18,022 nt of DNA. Origin: Bacillota bacterium. Its GTDB lineage: Bacteria; Bacillota; Clostridia; Tissierellales; Tissierellaceae. The first letter of the stretch is position 1. The number at the start of each line of letters is the position of its first letter. This document shows positions 1-7,975 of this stretch, piece by piece. The notes under the pieces are model-generated. The model made no database searches, was not told the origin of the DNA, and was given only the letters and a program-made list of their open reading frames with translations. The stretch covers positions 1 through 18,022 of the forward strand of contig JAEWGC010000042.1 in assembly GCA_023388495.1 (NCBI GenBank). Reading direction: 5' to 3'. The position numbers and the translations under genes are program-made.

Positions 1-3000
1 GCTGACAGTGATACACCTATTCAATATGGAATAAAGGAAGTTCCAGTAGCTGGATTCGAAACAACCAGATCTGGAGATAATACTGGATTTACCGTTACGA
101 ATATGGAACTTGTAGAAGTAAAGGTAAAGAAGGTATGGATAGGACCAGGAACAACGGGAATTACAGTAAATCTATTGGCAGATGGAGTTGCAGTCCCAGG
201 TAAATCAGTAAATTTAACTACAGAAAATAACAAAGATTATACTTTTGCTAATCTACCTAAGTATAAAGTAGATGGTGGTACTAAGACAGAAATTCAATAT
301 ACTGTGGATGAAGATTTAGCTGGTCTAACTGGAACGGATGAATATGAAAAGCATATAAGCGATGTAGAAGTAAATGGTTCAACAATAAATTACACTATTA
401 CCAATAGGAATATAACAAAGATTAGTATTCCAGTTGAAAAGGTGTGGAGAATAGAAAATCTAAATGATAGAACTCCAGTAGAAATAGAGTTAAAAAACAA
501 TCAAAATTCAGATGTTAAAACCATTGAACTTAATATAGATAATGATTGGAGCTATACATTTACAAATCTATTCAAATATGACCAGATGAATGGGAATCTG
601 ATAACTTATAGTGTAGAAGAGAAAGCTATAGCTGGATTTAATACAGTGATTACAGGCAGCCAGAATGATCCAAATGGCATTAAAGTAGCCAATATAGAGT
701 TAATGGATATTGCTGTTGAGAAGAAATGGCTAGGTGACTATAATAAGGATTCTGAAGTGGAAATTACTTTATATGAAATAGACGGAGAAAATCGAACTAA
801 AGTAGCAGATATAAAGATAAAAGAAGTTTCAGAAGAATGGAAAGGTACCTTCACAGACATACCAAAGTACAAGGCTGACAGCAATGACCCAATAGTTTAC
901 ACGATAGTAGAAACTCCAATTTCAGGCTACGAAACAACCATAATTGGAGATGTAAAAGATGGTTTCACCGTAATCAACAGAAAGCGGATTAATATCACTG
1001 GAAATAAAGTATGGGTAAATGGACCAGCTACTAAACCAACTATAGAATTACAGTTGTATAAGAATGGAACAAAGGAAGGGATTTCAGTAGAATTAGCAAA
1101 TGGAACAACAAGCCATACATGGACTGACTTATATCAAACAGATGAATATGGAAATGCCTACACTTATACAGTAGATGAAGTAGATGTTCCAGCTAATTAT
1201 AACAAAACAATTTCTGGTGATATGGATAGTGGTTTTACCATCACCAACACCTATGAAAGTCCTAAAAAGGATATTACAGCAACTAAGGAATGGATAGATG
1301 GTTCATCAATTAAGCCAGATATTTGGTTTAAACTGTATAGAAAAATTAGTGCACAATCTGAGTACTCAGAGGTAGCGGGAGCAAAAATCATAAAACTGTC
1401 ATCTGGTACAACAATAGCTACATGGACTGCTCAAGAAGAAAATGACATAAATGGAAATATATACACCTATTTAGTAAGAGAAGTGAATCAATCAGGTGAT
1501 GATCCATCATGGAAACCAGAAAATTATGTTAAGACGGAAAATCTATTAGAGGTTACTAATAGATATAATAGTCCAACGGATGCAAGTTTAAAAGCCATCA
1601 AGGCATGGGATGGTGGGCCACTAGCTAAGCCAACAATATGGTTTAAGTTATATAGGACTAGTGATATAAATACAACTCCTGTGGAAGTACCAACATCAGA
1701 AGTATCAGATGTAATTAAAGAATTGTCTGATGGTATAACAGAAGTATCATGGACAGGACTTACTAAGACAGATGAAGCTGGAACTGAATATATATATTCA
1801 GTTAAGGAAGTGGATAAGGATGGTAATCCATTTGTACCTGAGAACTATGAGGTAAGCTATAAGCATAATGATACAAAAACAGAGCAAACTGTGACTAATA
1901 CCTATGAAAGTCCGAAGATACAAATAACAGTTGAAAAGGTATGGGAAAATGGATCAAAACCAGAAGTGGAAATTGAATTGTATAGAGATGGTGAATATCA
2001 AGAATCCATAAAACTAAATGGGACAGAATCAATTCCATGGAGACATATTTGGGAATTAGATAAAACAGATAAAGATGGAAAAGATTATGTGTATACTGTA
2101 AAAGAGATTCCTGTTGCTAACTATAGTACAAAAATAGATAATAGTACACCTAATCAATTTATCATCACTAACACCTATATAATACCAAAGACTGGAGTAA
2201 CAGGTGAAAAGGTATGGATAGGCGGTCCAAGTAGCAAACCAAGCGTAGAGTTACAACTTCTTCAAAATGGAGTGGTTTATGATACAGTAACACTAGATGG
2301 AACAGAAGGATGGACATATGCTTGGACAAATTTAGATAAGACAGATTTTGACGGTAATGAATATAAGTATACTGTAGATGAAACAACAGTACCATCTGGG
2401 TATATAAAATCAGTAGATGGATTAACAGTTACGAACACCTATGAGCATCCTGATATGGATATACCTGTATTGAAGAAATGGGAGAATGGTAGAGATAACA
2501 GACCAGATTCCATAAAACTAGTATTATATAGACATATAGGTGATGAAGATAATAAGGAACTTGTTGAAGCATATGAGCTGAATGTAGGAGATGGTAAAGA
2601 TGCATACACTTATACTTTCATCAACAAGGCAAAATATGATGAGCTTGGAAACCAATATACCTATATAGTAGATGAGGAAGAAGTTCATCTAGGAGATTTA
2701 ACAGACTATATCAAGACTATAGATGATATGACAATTACCAATACCTATGTAATACCAAAAGTTAATATCACAGGTACTAAGAAATGGGTAGGCGGTTCAA
2801 GCAACAAACCAAGCGTAGAGTTACAGCTTTATAGGAATGGAGTGAAGTATGAAGATCCAGTGAAACTAGATGGGAAAGAAACAACGCCATGGACTTACAC
2901 TTGGGAAGATTTAGATAAGACGGATATTGATGGTAAGGAATATAAGTATACTGTAGATGAAGTTAGAGTACCAGATGAATATATAAAATCAATATCATCA

Positions 3001-3027
3001 GATGGCCTAACAGTAACAAACACTTAT
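1..3027 (+). repeat. Tandem Cna_B protein repeats, 10 complete plus 1 partial
   Basis: Repeat units begin near 103, 421, 703, 985, 1267, 1582, 1918, 2191, 2455 and 2761, judged from the recurring K-x-W strand and the T-N-T-Y end. Most are diverged at the DNA level. The units at 2191 and 2761 are the exception and share near-identical blocks, for example 2236-2255 with 2806-2825. This indicates a late duplication of one repeat, or of a two-repeat block. Confidence 0.85.
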
Positions 3028-3603
3028 GACCCACCATATTATCCACCGGAAGAGCCGGGGCCTGGTCCAGGACCGGGACCAACGAATCCTCCAAAACCAA
3101 CTGATCCACCGAAGGAAGAGGAAGAAAATCCTGAAACTCCAGAGGAACCAGAAGAGCCAGAGGAACCAGAAGAAACTGAAACTCCTGAAGATCCAGAAGA
3201 GCCAACAAATCCTCCAACAGATATAGAGGAAACAACTCCAAAGGATACTCCAAAAGAAGGAGAAGTAGAAGTTCCAGAGGGAAGTAAACCGAAGGTTAAG
3301 AACCCACCAGAAAATGGTACAGTAACCATAGATGACAACGGTAAATGGGTATATACTCCAAATCCAGGATTTGAAGGTAAAGATAGGTTCAGTATCATAA
3401 TCACTAATCCAGATGGAACAGAAGAAGAAATCTTCTTCGAAATTGATGTCCAAACTCCATTAGGTGGAGCAGAAGCTGAAGAAAACGAAGAAAAAGAAAC
3501 ACCGATTCTACCTAAGACTGGGCAAGTTGATTCAATATTAATATACCTTGCAGGACTATTCTTCATAGTATTAGGAATAGTTCTAAGAAAAAGGATAGTA
3601 TAA
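1..3603 (+). CDS. LPxTG-anchored Cna_B-repeat surface adhesin (5' end outside window)
   Basis: The reading frame is open from base 1, so the start codon and signal peptide lie upstream; the first in-window ATG (103) is internal to a repeat. The product is a cell-wall-anchored surface protein, probably an adhesin or stalk. It shows the end of one Cna_B repeat and then ten complete repeats of about 90-110 residues. Each begins with a K-x-W strand (VEKVW, GNKVW, TKKW), carries a Y-T-V-D-E-like strand and usually ends in T-N-T-Y. The Lys, Glu and Asn match the residues that form self-made isopeptide bonds in Cna_B domains. A linker rich in Pro, Gly and Glu follows (about 3028-3285), then one small beta domain (NPPENGTVTIDDNGKWVYTP, about 3301-3450). 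The end is LPKTG (3508-3522), a hydrophobic segment and RKRIV: a sortase substrate. The ligand is unknown. Confidence 0.95.
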   Translation, partial: ADSDTPIQYGIKEVPVAGFETTRSGDNTGFTVTNMELVEVKVKKVWIGPGTTGITVNLLADGVAVPGKSVNLTTENNKDYTFANLPKYKVDGGTKTEIQYTVDEDLAGLTGTDEYEKHISDVEVNGSTINYTITNRNITKISIPVEKVWRIENLNDRTPVEIELKNNQNSDVKTIELNIDNDWSYTFTNLFKYDQMNGNLITYSVEEKAIAGFNTVITGSQNDPNGIKVANIELMDIAVEKKWLGDYNKDSEVEITLYEIDGENRTKVADIKIKEVSEEWKGTFTDIPKYKADSNDPIVYTIVETPISGYETTIIGDVKDGFTVINRKRINITGNKVWVNGPATKPTIELQLYKNGTKEGISVELANGTTSHTWTDLYQTDEYGNAYTYTVDEVDVPANYNKTISGDMDSGFTITNTYESPKKDITATKEWIDGSSIKPDIWFKLYRKISAQSEYSEVAGAKIIKLSSGTTIATWTAQEENDINGNIYTYLVREVNQSGDDPSWKPENYVKTENLLEVTNRYNSPTDASLKAIKAWDGGPLAKPTIWFKLYRTSDINTTPVEVPTSEVSDVIKELSDGITEVSWTGLTKTDEAGTEYIYSVKEVDKDGNPFVPENYEVSYKHNDTKTEQTVTNTYESPKIQITVEKVWENGSKPEVEIELYRDGEYQESIKLNGTESIPWRHIWELDKTDKDGKDYVYTVKEIPVANYSTKIDNSTPNQFIITNTYIIPKTGVTGEKVWIGGPSSKPSVELQLLQNGVVYDTVTLDGTEGWTYAWTNLDKTDFDGNEYKYTVDETTVPSGYIKSVDGLTVTNTYEHPDMDIPVLKKWENGRDNRPDSIKLVLYRHIGDEDNKELVEAYELNVGDGKDAYTYTFINKAKYDELGNQYTYIVDEEEVHLGDLTDYIKTIDDMTITNTYVIPKVNITGTKKWVGGSSNKPSVELQLYRNGVKYEDPVKLDGKETTPWTYTWEDLDKTDIDGKEYKYTVDEVRVPDEYIKSISSDGLTVTNTYDPPYYPPEEPGPGPGPGPTNPPKPTDPPKEEEENPETPEEPEEPEEPEETETPEDPEEPTNPPTDIEETTPKDTPKEGEVEVPEGSKPKVKNPPENGTVTIDDNGKWVYTPNPGFEGKDRFSIIITNPDGTEEEIFFEIDVQTPLGGAEAEENEEKETPILPKTGQVDSILIYLAGLFFIVLGIVLRKRIV
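3028..3285 (+). repeat. Pro/Gly/Glu-rich stalk with short GAGGAACCA-type DNA repeats
   Basis: This in-frame low-complexity segment links the Cna_B array to the last folded domain and the sorting signal. It starts with Pro-Gly pairs, then has E-E-P repeats encoded by units such as GAACCAGAAGAGCCAGAG near 3145-3200. It is probably an extended wall-spanning spacer. Slippage at the DNA repeats could change its length. Minus-strand open frames over it are composition artefacts. Confidence 0.75.
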
Positions 3604-3610
3604 CAAATTA

Positions 3611-3638
3611 GGGCAGAGAATATTCTCTGCCTTTTTTC
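3611..3638 (+). terminator. Rho-independent terminator of the adhesin gene
   Basis: A perfect 20-base palindrome, GGCAGAGAATATTCTCTGCC (3612-3631), begins 8 bases after the stop codon and is followed at once by a run of T. It should end the adhesin transcript before the riboswitch promoter. Confidence 0.93.
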
Positions 3639-3730
3639 TATTAATGAGACTAGTTTTAACTAATGAAAATTGGGTATATAATAAACACAAAATTATATGG
3701 AAATTTTAAACAACTAAGACAAAACTACTA

Positions 3731-3759
3731 TTCACTTAAATAAAATAATATGGTAGAAT
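3731..3759 (+). promoter_or_regulatory. Putative sigma-A promoter for the riboswitch transcript
   Basis: TTCACT (3731-3736) and TAGAAT (3754-3759) are separated by 17 bases, and TGG just before the -10 gives an extended -10 context. The predicted start, about 3766, lies roughly 15 bases before the riboswitch, which is the expected geometry. Read from consensus match only. Confidence 0.5.
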
Positions 3760-3780
3760 ATAGAAAATATATATAATTTA

Positions 3781-3883
3781 TTGGTGCTTTCCACCGATAA
3801 AGGCAAATCTAGTGAAAGCTAGAGACGCAAAGCTAAAGGGCCTTCCTTAGAGATAAGATGGCAGCCAGTTACCGAAAGGAGAG
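3781..3883 (+). promoter_or_regulatory. Cyclic di-GMP-I (GEMM-I) riboswitch
   Basis: The GEMM-I signature is present in order: an AAAGGCAAA element (3799-3807), a helix TCTAGT/GCTAGA closed by a GAAA tetraloop (about 3808-3823), the conserved GACGCAAAGC (3824-3833), a second arm (about 3833-3866), and the 3' GTTACCG (3868-3874). No terminator separates it from the coding sequence. CTTTCC (3787-3792) can pair with GGAGAG (3878-3883), which contains the Shine-Dalgarno sequence of the next gene. The same CTTTCC can instead sit in the loop region of a small hairpin, GGTG/CACC (3783-3786 with 3792-3795). I infer that ligand binding closes the first helix and hides the ribosome site, a translational OFF switch. 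The aptamer call is firm; the direction of control is inferred. Confidence 0.9.
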
Positions 3884-3889
3884 TTTTTT

Positions 3890-4678
3890 ATGTTCAAGAA
3901 ACATAGGATTATGCTCTTACTAATTATCACTTTATTACTATTCTCAACAGTAGCTCAAGCAGCTGAGAGTTATATTGATAAATCTCAAATAAATAGTGGA
4001 GTAATAAAAATTAACAATAATAATGGCAAGTTTGGAGCAGTAAGAGTTAGCAAAGATAATACAAGTTATGATTATATATTAAAGGAAAATGATACTATAC
4101 CTTTGCAACTTGGAAATGGTCAATACACTGTATTGGTACTAGAAAGTGTAGGAGGTAACAAGTTTAAACAAGTTTCAAAAGAGGTTGTAACATTAAAATC
4201 CATAGATACAAACGAAGTATATTTACAATCTATTCAAATGATCAACTGGAACAATGAAATGAATGCTATAAAAAAGGCAAAGGAATTAACTAAAAACGCT
4301 AAGAATGATAAAGAAAAAGTAGAAGCTATTTACAACTATATCATAGCTAATATAAGTTATGACAATGATAAGGCAAGTAAGATAAAGTCAAACTATATAC
4401 CAAAGATAGATGAAACCTTAAAGGCGCAAAACGGAATATGCTATGACTATGCATCATTATTTGGAGCAATGCTTAGATCTGTAGGGGTACCTACTAAACT
4501 AGTTATGGGACGTAAAAATGATATTAAAGAGTATCATGCATGGAATCAAGTATTTTTAGAAGATAGCAATGAGTGGATTAATATAGATACAACTTATGAT
4601 GCAGGACTAAAAAAAGGTAATGTTGATACTAATATGATAAAAAATGCAAATGAATATAAAGTAGAGAAGGAATATTAA
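3890..4678 (+). CDS. Secreted transglutaminase-like (Cys-His-Asp) protein
   Basis: This 262-residue protein has an N-terminal signal peptide: basic MFKKHR, a hydrophobic core to about residue 20, and AQA before a likely cleavage after residue 24. A beta-rich segment (about 30-110) is followed by a helical stretch and a transglutaminase/protease core. Its motifs are NGICYDYASL with Cys184, EYHAWNQV with His216 and NIDTTYD with Asp233, matching the family's catalytic triad. Such domains may cross-link proteins, hydrolyse peptide bonds or act on cell-wall peptides; the sequence does not decide. The start is ATG with GGAG (3878-3881) 8 bases upstream, inside the c-di-GMP riboswitch. The gene stands alone between terminators, directly after an LPxTG adhesin, so a role in processing surface proteins is plausible but inferred. 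No wall anchor or second transmembrane segment is seen. Confidence 0.88.
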   Translation: MFKKHRIMLLLIITLLLFSTVAQAAESYIDKSQINSGVIKINNNNGKFGAVRVSKDNTSYDYILKENDTIPLQLGNGQYTVLVLESVGGNKFKQVSKEVVTLKSIDTNEVYLQSIQMINWNNEMNAIKKAKELTKNAKNDKEKVEAIYNYIIANISYDNDKASKIKSNYIPKIDETLKAQNGICYDYASLFGAMLRSVGVPTKLVMGRKNDIKEYHAWNQVFLEDSNEWINIDTTYDAGLKKGNVDTNMIKNANEYKVEKEY

Positions 4679-4684
4679 AATATA

Positions 4685-4726
4685 AAAAATCTACGCAGGA
4701 TATTCAATATCCTGCGTAGATTTTTT
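4685..4726 (+). terminator. Rho-independent terminator after the transglutaminase-like gene
   Basis: Arms with ATCTACGCAGGATAT on the left and ATATCCTGCGTAGAT on the right (4689-4721) form a near-perfect hairpin. An A run stands on the left and a T run on the right, so it could also work on the opposite strand. Confidence 0.93.
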
Positions 4727-4851
4727 ATTTAAAATGATTTCAAAATATGATAAGGTTAAGTGTAAGGGTGACGGGGTATATATATTTAGTATAAAAATGG
4801 ATAATAACATAGTAATTAATAAAATTTATATTTGGAAAGGGGCACAGCATT

Positions 4852-6294
4852 ATGTTTGTATTAAAAAAGTCAAGACCTTGCCATGAAGCTGAATGTATTA
4901 TATCTCACGTGGAGAATATAATTGCAGGTAGGGAAACCAAAGAACCAACAGTAGAATATCCAATTCATCAAAGAATGTTAAAGACAATAAATACTTTATT
5001 AAGTAATGAAAAACAAATGGCAGACTCTGCCCGAGATATATTAGATATTACAGCATCAATTAGTGATTTTGACATGAATATGAGTCATATATCTAGACAA
5101 TTAATAGGGTTTTCAAATGAAATGGCAAATCTAAGTGAATCCAATGTTGCCATTGTACAAGAGACAAATGCTAGTATGAATGCAGTTAATGAGACGGTAA
5201 GTGAAGCCACGGATACGCTATCTGATTTATCTATGCAATCAGAAAAGTTATTACATAGCAATAACGAAGGACTAAGACAATTAATAGACGTAGTAGATTT
5301 AAAAGAAGAAGTAATGAAAGATGCATATCAAATGAAATCTCAGATAGACAAATTAGTTGAAATGACTAACAAGATCTATGAGATAGTAGAGGGAGTAGGG
5401 AAAATAGCTGATCAAACTAATTTACTTGCATTAAATGCATCTATTGAAGCTGCTAGAGCAGGCGAACATGGAAGGGGTTTTGCAGTAGTTGCAGAAGAAA
5501 TACGCAAGTTAGCAGATGGAACTAAAAAGAATTTGGATGGTATGAATTTATTTGTAGGTAATATCATAAAAACTGCTGACGAAGGACAATTAAGCATGGA
5601 TAATACAATTAAATCCACTGAAAAGATGAGTATTCAAATAGATAATGTTATGAATACTATTGAAGAGAATGTGCAAATGTTAAATGATTCAATCAATGAT
5701 ATCAAAGAGATAAATTCATCTATGGATGGAATAAGGCTTGCCACAAATGAAATAAATGCAGCTATGGACTCATCAAGTAAAGATGCAGAGGATTTGAGTA
5801 TGATGACTCTTAAGATCAATGAGTATGCAGTAAGAAGTAGTGAATATGCAAAAACAATATCTGAAATAGATAACAAGTTGTCTCTTACAACTAAGGATAT
5901 GATGCACTCCTTAGCTGGTAGTAAGCATTCTTTAGATGATGAGGATATATTAGATATAATAAATAATGCCCTTCATTCTCATACAGTTTGGATAGGAAAG
6001 CTTGAGGAAATGGTAAATAGTATGGAAGTATTACCTATACAAACTGATGGAAACAAGTGTGCTTTTGGACATTATTATAACAGCATTGTGGTAAACAATT
6101 TAGAGATAAAAGACATTTGGAAAAGTATAGATGAAGTACATCATGGGTTTCATAATATCGGTGATGATGTAATAAGAGCAATAGAAGTTAAAGATAGAGA
6201 TGGAGCTGTAACATATTTTAATAAGGCTAAGGAAAAGAGCCGGGAGATGATTAATACATTAAATGAAATAAAAGGAATACTTTCTAATAATTAA
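4852..6294 (+). CDS. Soluble chemoreceptor (methyl-accepting protein) with C-terminal CZB zinc domain
   Basis: This 480-residue protein has no signal peptide or membrane segment, so it is a cytoplasmic chemoreceptor feeding the CheA/CheW pathway. It is mostly long coiled coil. The signalling hairpin tip is at about residues 180-221 (GKIADQTNLLALNASIEAAR and the following GRGFAVVAEEIRKLA). The C-terminal part (about 365-475) fits a CZB domain: His377 (HTVW), Cys403 (KCAFGHYY), then His430 and His434 (VHHGFH), the expected His-Cys-His-His zinc set. CZB receptors such as Helicobacter TlpD report on zinc-linked or oxidant cues. The N-terminus carries a compact CHEAEC motif (Cys10, His11, Cys15) that I cannot assign and that could hold metal or sense redox. 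The start is ATG with GGAAAGGGG (4834-4842) upstream. The gene has its own terminator and is probably monocistronic. Confidence 0.9.
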   Translation: MFVLKKSRPCHEAECIISHVENIIAGRETKEPTVEYPIHQRMLKTINTLLSNEKQMADSARDILDITASISDFDMNMSHISRQLIGFSNEMANLSESNVAIVQETNASMNAVNETVSEATDTLSDLSMQSEKLLHSNNEGLRQLIDVVDLKEEVMKDAYQMKSQIDKLVEMTNKIYEIVEGVGKIADQTNLLALNASIEAARAGEHGRGFAVVAEEIRKLADGTKKNLDGMNLFVGNIIKTADEGQLSMDNTIKSTEKMSIQIDNVMNTIEENVQMLNDSINDIKEINSSMDGIRLATNEINAAMDSSSKDAEDLSMMTLKINEYAVRSSEYAKTISEIDNKLSLTTKDMMHSLAGSKHSLDDEDILDIINNALHSHTVWIGKLEEMVNSMEVLPIQTDGNKCAFGHYYNSIVVNNLEIKDIWKSIDEVHHGFHNIGDDVIRAIEVKDRDGAVTYFNKAKEKSREMINTLNEIKGILSNN

Positions 6295-6340
6295 TAAATT
6301 TATTAATTCTTTGAAGAACTTATTTCAAATAAATCTAAAA

Positions 6341-6378
6341 TAGCCGAGATCATATCATAATCTCGGCTAGATTTTATT
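6341..6378 (+). terminator. Terminator of the chemoreceptor gene
   Basis: TAGCCGAGAT (6341-6350) and ATCTCGGCTA (6360-6369) form a 10-bp stem with a 9-base loop, followed by GATTTTATT. The T run is moderate but the stem is strong. Confidence 0.82.
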
Positions 6379-6438
6379 CTATATTTATATAATATTTAAT
6401 TTCCTCTAATGTGACTAATTAGAAGCTTTCTTAATCCA

Positions 6439-6468
6439 TTGGACAACGTTACCATAATTTAGTAGAAT
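6439..6468 (+). promoter_or_regulatory. Putative sigma-A promoter of the activator gene
   Basis: TTGGAC (6439-6444) and TAGAAT (6463-6468) have an 18-base spacer and lie about 50 bases upstream of the activator's start codon. No sigma-54 pattern is seen here, so the activator is probably made by housekeeping transcription. Consensus reading only. Confidence 0.45.
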
Positions 6469-6519
6469 TGATATATAAATTATGTTTTTGAAAGCCAAAA
6501 TAAGGGATGGTGTTACAAT

Positions 6520-7929
6520 ATGGATTACAAAAATATTATTGAGTTGATGATCAACAATTTAGAAGAGGGAATAATAGTTGTAGATTCAAATCTGAATATT
6601 AGATATTTCAATGAATCATCTATAGATATTACAGGCATCAATCCAGAAGAGGCTATAGGAAAAAACATTCTTCAAGTATTTCCCAATATTAGTAAAGAAA
6701 ATAGTACTTTTTATAAAGTTATCAATAGTAAAGAACCTATAATCGAACATGTTCAAAATTATATTAATTATGTGGGGAAAAATGTTTCCATAGTTACATC
6801 TACAATTCCAATAATTAATGATGGAAAAATTGAAGGGGCTATTGAAATTTTTAAGGATTTGACGAATGTTGTAGAGTTATCTGAGAAGATACTTATGTTG
6901 CAAAGCACATTACATGGTAAAGACATGGGATCTAATAAATTTCATCAGAATGGAACACAATATCATTTATCTGATTTGATCGGTGAAAGTAAGTCCATAA
7001 ACCAACTTAAACAAAAGGTGCAAAAAATTGCTAATAGCAATTCACCAGTATTCGTATTTGGAGAGACAGGCACTGGAAAAGAACTTATAGTACAAGGATT
7101 ACATAATCTGAGTTATAGAAGAAACAAGCCTTTTATTGCACAAAACTGTGGAGCATTACCTGAAAACTTACTTGAGAGTATACTTTTTGGGACAGTACAG
7201 GGAAGTTTCACTGGCGCTAAGGACAAGCCAGGGTTATTTGAATTAGCTGATGGTGGGACTTTATTTTTAGACGAATTAAACTCTATGGAATTAGGATTAC
7301 AATCAAAGCTATTACGTGTAATTGAAGATGGAATGATAAGAAGAGTAGGAAGTGCCAAAACTACTGTTGTAGATGTAAGACTAATTGTAGCTTCTAATGA
7401 AGAACCTAAGAAACTTGTAAAAGAAAACAAACTTAGAGAGGATTTATATTATAGATTAAATGTATTAAATATAAATATACCACCCCTTAGAGATAGAAAA
7501 GAAGATATTCCAATTCTAGTTGAGCATTTTATTAAGATTTGTAATGAAAAAATGAATAAATCAGTCAGAACAGTGGATAAGTACGTGATGGAATATTTTT
7601 TAAATAATGATTGGCCGGGGAATGTAAGAGAGCTACAGAATACAATTGAAAGTGCTATGAATTTTGTGGAAGATAATTGTATCAAATTAGAAGATATACA
7701 AACCTATAATGGTCCTTATATAAAAAACATAGAAATAGAAAATTTTCCTCCTAGGATATCAAAAGATATGGGGCTTAAAACAGCAGTAGAAGAATATGAA
7801 AAAAATATCATTAAATTAGCAATTGATGAGGCAGGTAATAACTATGCTCAGGCAGCGAGGAGCCTCAAGATACCAAAGCAAACACTTTATAGTAAATTAA
7901 AAAAATATAAGATAGATTTAGAGGATTAA
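6520..7929 (+). CDS. Sigma-54-dependent transcriptional activator (PAS / AAA+ / Fis-type HTH)
   Basis: This 469-residue bacterial enhancer-binding protein drives open-complex formation by sigma-54 RNA polymerase using ATP. An N-terminal PAS domain (about residues 1-115) is the probable sensor; there is no phosphoacceptor receiver domain. The AAA+ domain (about 150-390) has Walker A GETGTGKE (181-188), the sigma-54 contact loop GSFTGA (228-233, with Ser for the usual first Ala), Walker B GGTLFLDE (245-252), REDLYYRLNV (307-316) and WPGNVREL (365-372). The C-terminal helix-turn-helix (about 425-465, NNYAQAARSLKIPKQTLYSKL) is Fis-type. Translation starts at ATG with AAGGGATGG upstream. The gene lies just before an operon with a -24/-12 promoter, so it is very likely that operon's specific regulator. 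The PAS ligand is unknown. The Ser variant of the loop occurs in active family members. Confidence 0.95.
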   Translation: MDYKNIIELMINNLEEGIIVVDSNLNIRYFNESSIDITGINPEEAIGKNILQVFPNISKENSTFYKVINSKEPIIEHVQNYINYVGKNVSIVTSTIPIINDGKIEGAIEIFKDLTNVVELSEKILMLQSTLHGKDMGSNKFHQNGTQYHLSDLIGESKSINQLKQKVQKIANSNSPVFVFGETGTGKELIVQGLHNLSYRRNKPFIAQNCGALPENLLESILFGTVQGSFTGAKDKPGLFELADGGTLFLDELNSMELGLQSKLLRVIEDGMIRRVGSAKTTVVDVRLIVASNEEPKKLVKENKLREDLYYRLNVLNINIPPLRDRKEDIPILVEHFIKICNEKMNKSVRTVDKYVMEYFLNNDWPGNVRELQNTIESAMNFVEDNCIKLEDIQTYNGPYIKNIEIENFPPRISKDMGLKTAVEEYEKNIIKLAIDEAGNNYAQAARSLKIPKQTLYSKLKKYKIDLED

Positions 7930-7947
7930 TTTCTATGATAACATTGG

Positions 7948-7973
7948 AATTAGTCTGAAATTTCATACTAATT
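7948..7973. promoter_or_regulatory. Candidate upstream activator site 1 (26-bp near-palindrome)
   Basis: The halves AATTAGTCTGAAA (7948-7960) and TTTCATACTAATT (7961-7973) are inverted copies with one mismatched pair out of 13. The centre lies about 146 bp upstream of the predicted sigma-54 start, within the usual range for dimeric enhancer sites of Fis-type activators. It follows the activator gene directly. Assignment to that activator is inferred. Confidence 0.55.
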
Positions 7974-7975
7974 TT

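Noticed and set aside
3140..3200. Short GAACCAGAAGAG repeats as a CRISPR-like array
   Set aside because: The units are in frame, contiguous and without spacers; they encode the E-E-P stalk of the adhesin.
3007..3566. Several long open frames on the minus strand opposite the Pro/Glu-rich stalk
   Set aside because: They have repetitive Trp/Phe/Ser/Leu composition created by the antisense of GAA/CCA-rich codons, with no ribosome site and a strong real frame opposite.
4741..4800. Promoter for the chemoreceptor gene (TGACGG with TATAAA)
   Set aside because: The spacing is about 15 bases and the -35 match is poor; no flagellar-type sigma-28 pattern is seen either, so no promoter is called.
7193..7210. 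GSFTGA instead of GAFTGA in the activator as a sign of lost sigma-54 contact
   Set aside because: Ser at this position occurs in working members of the family; the key Phe, Thr and Gly are kept.
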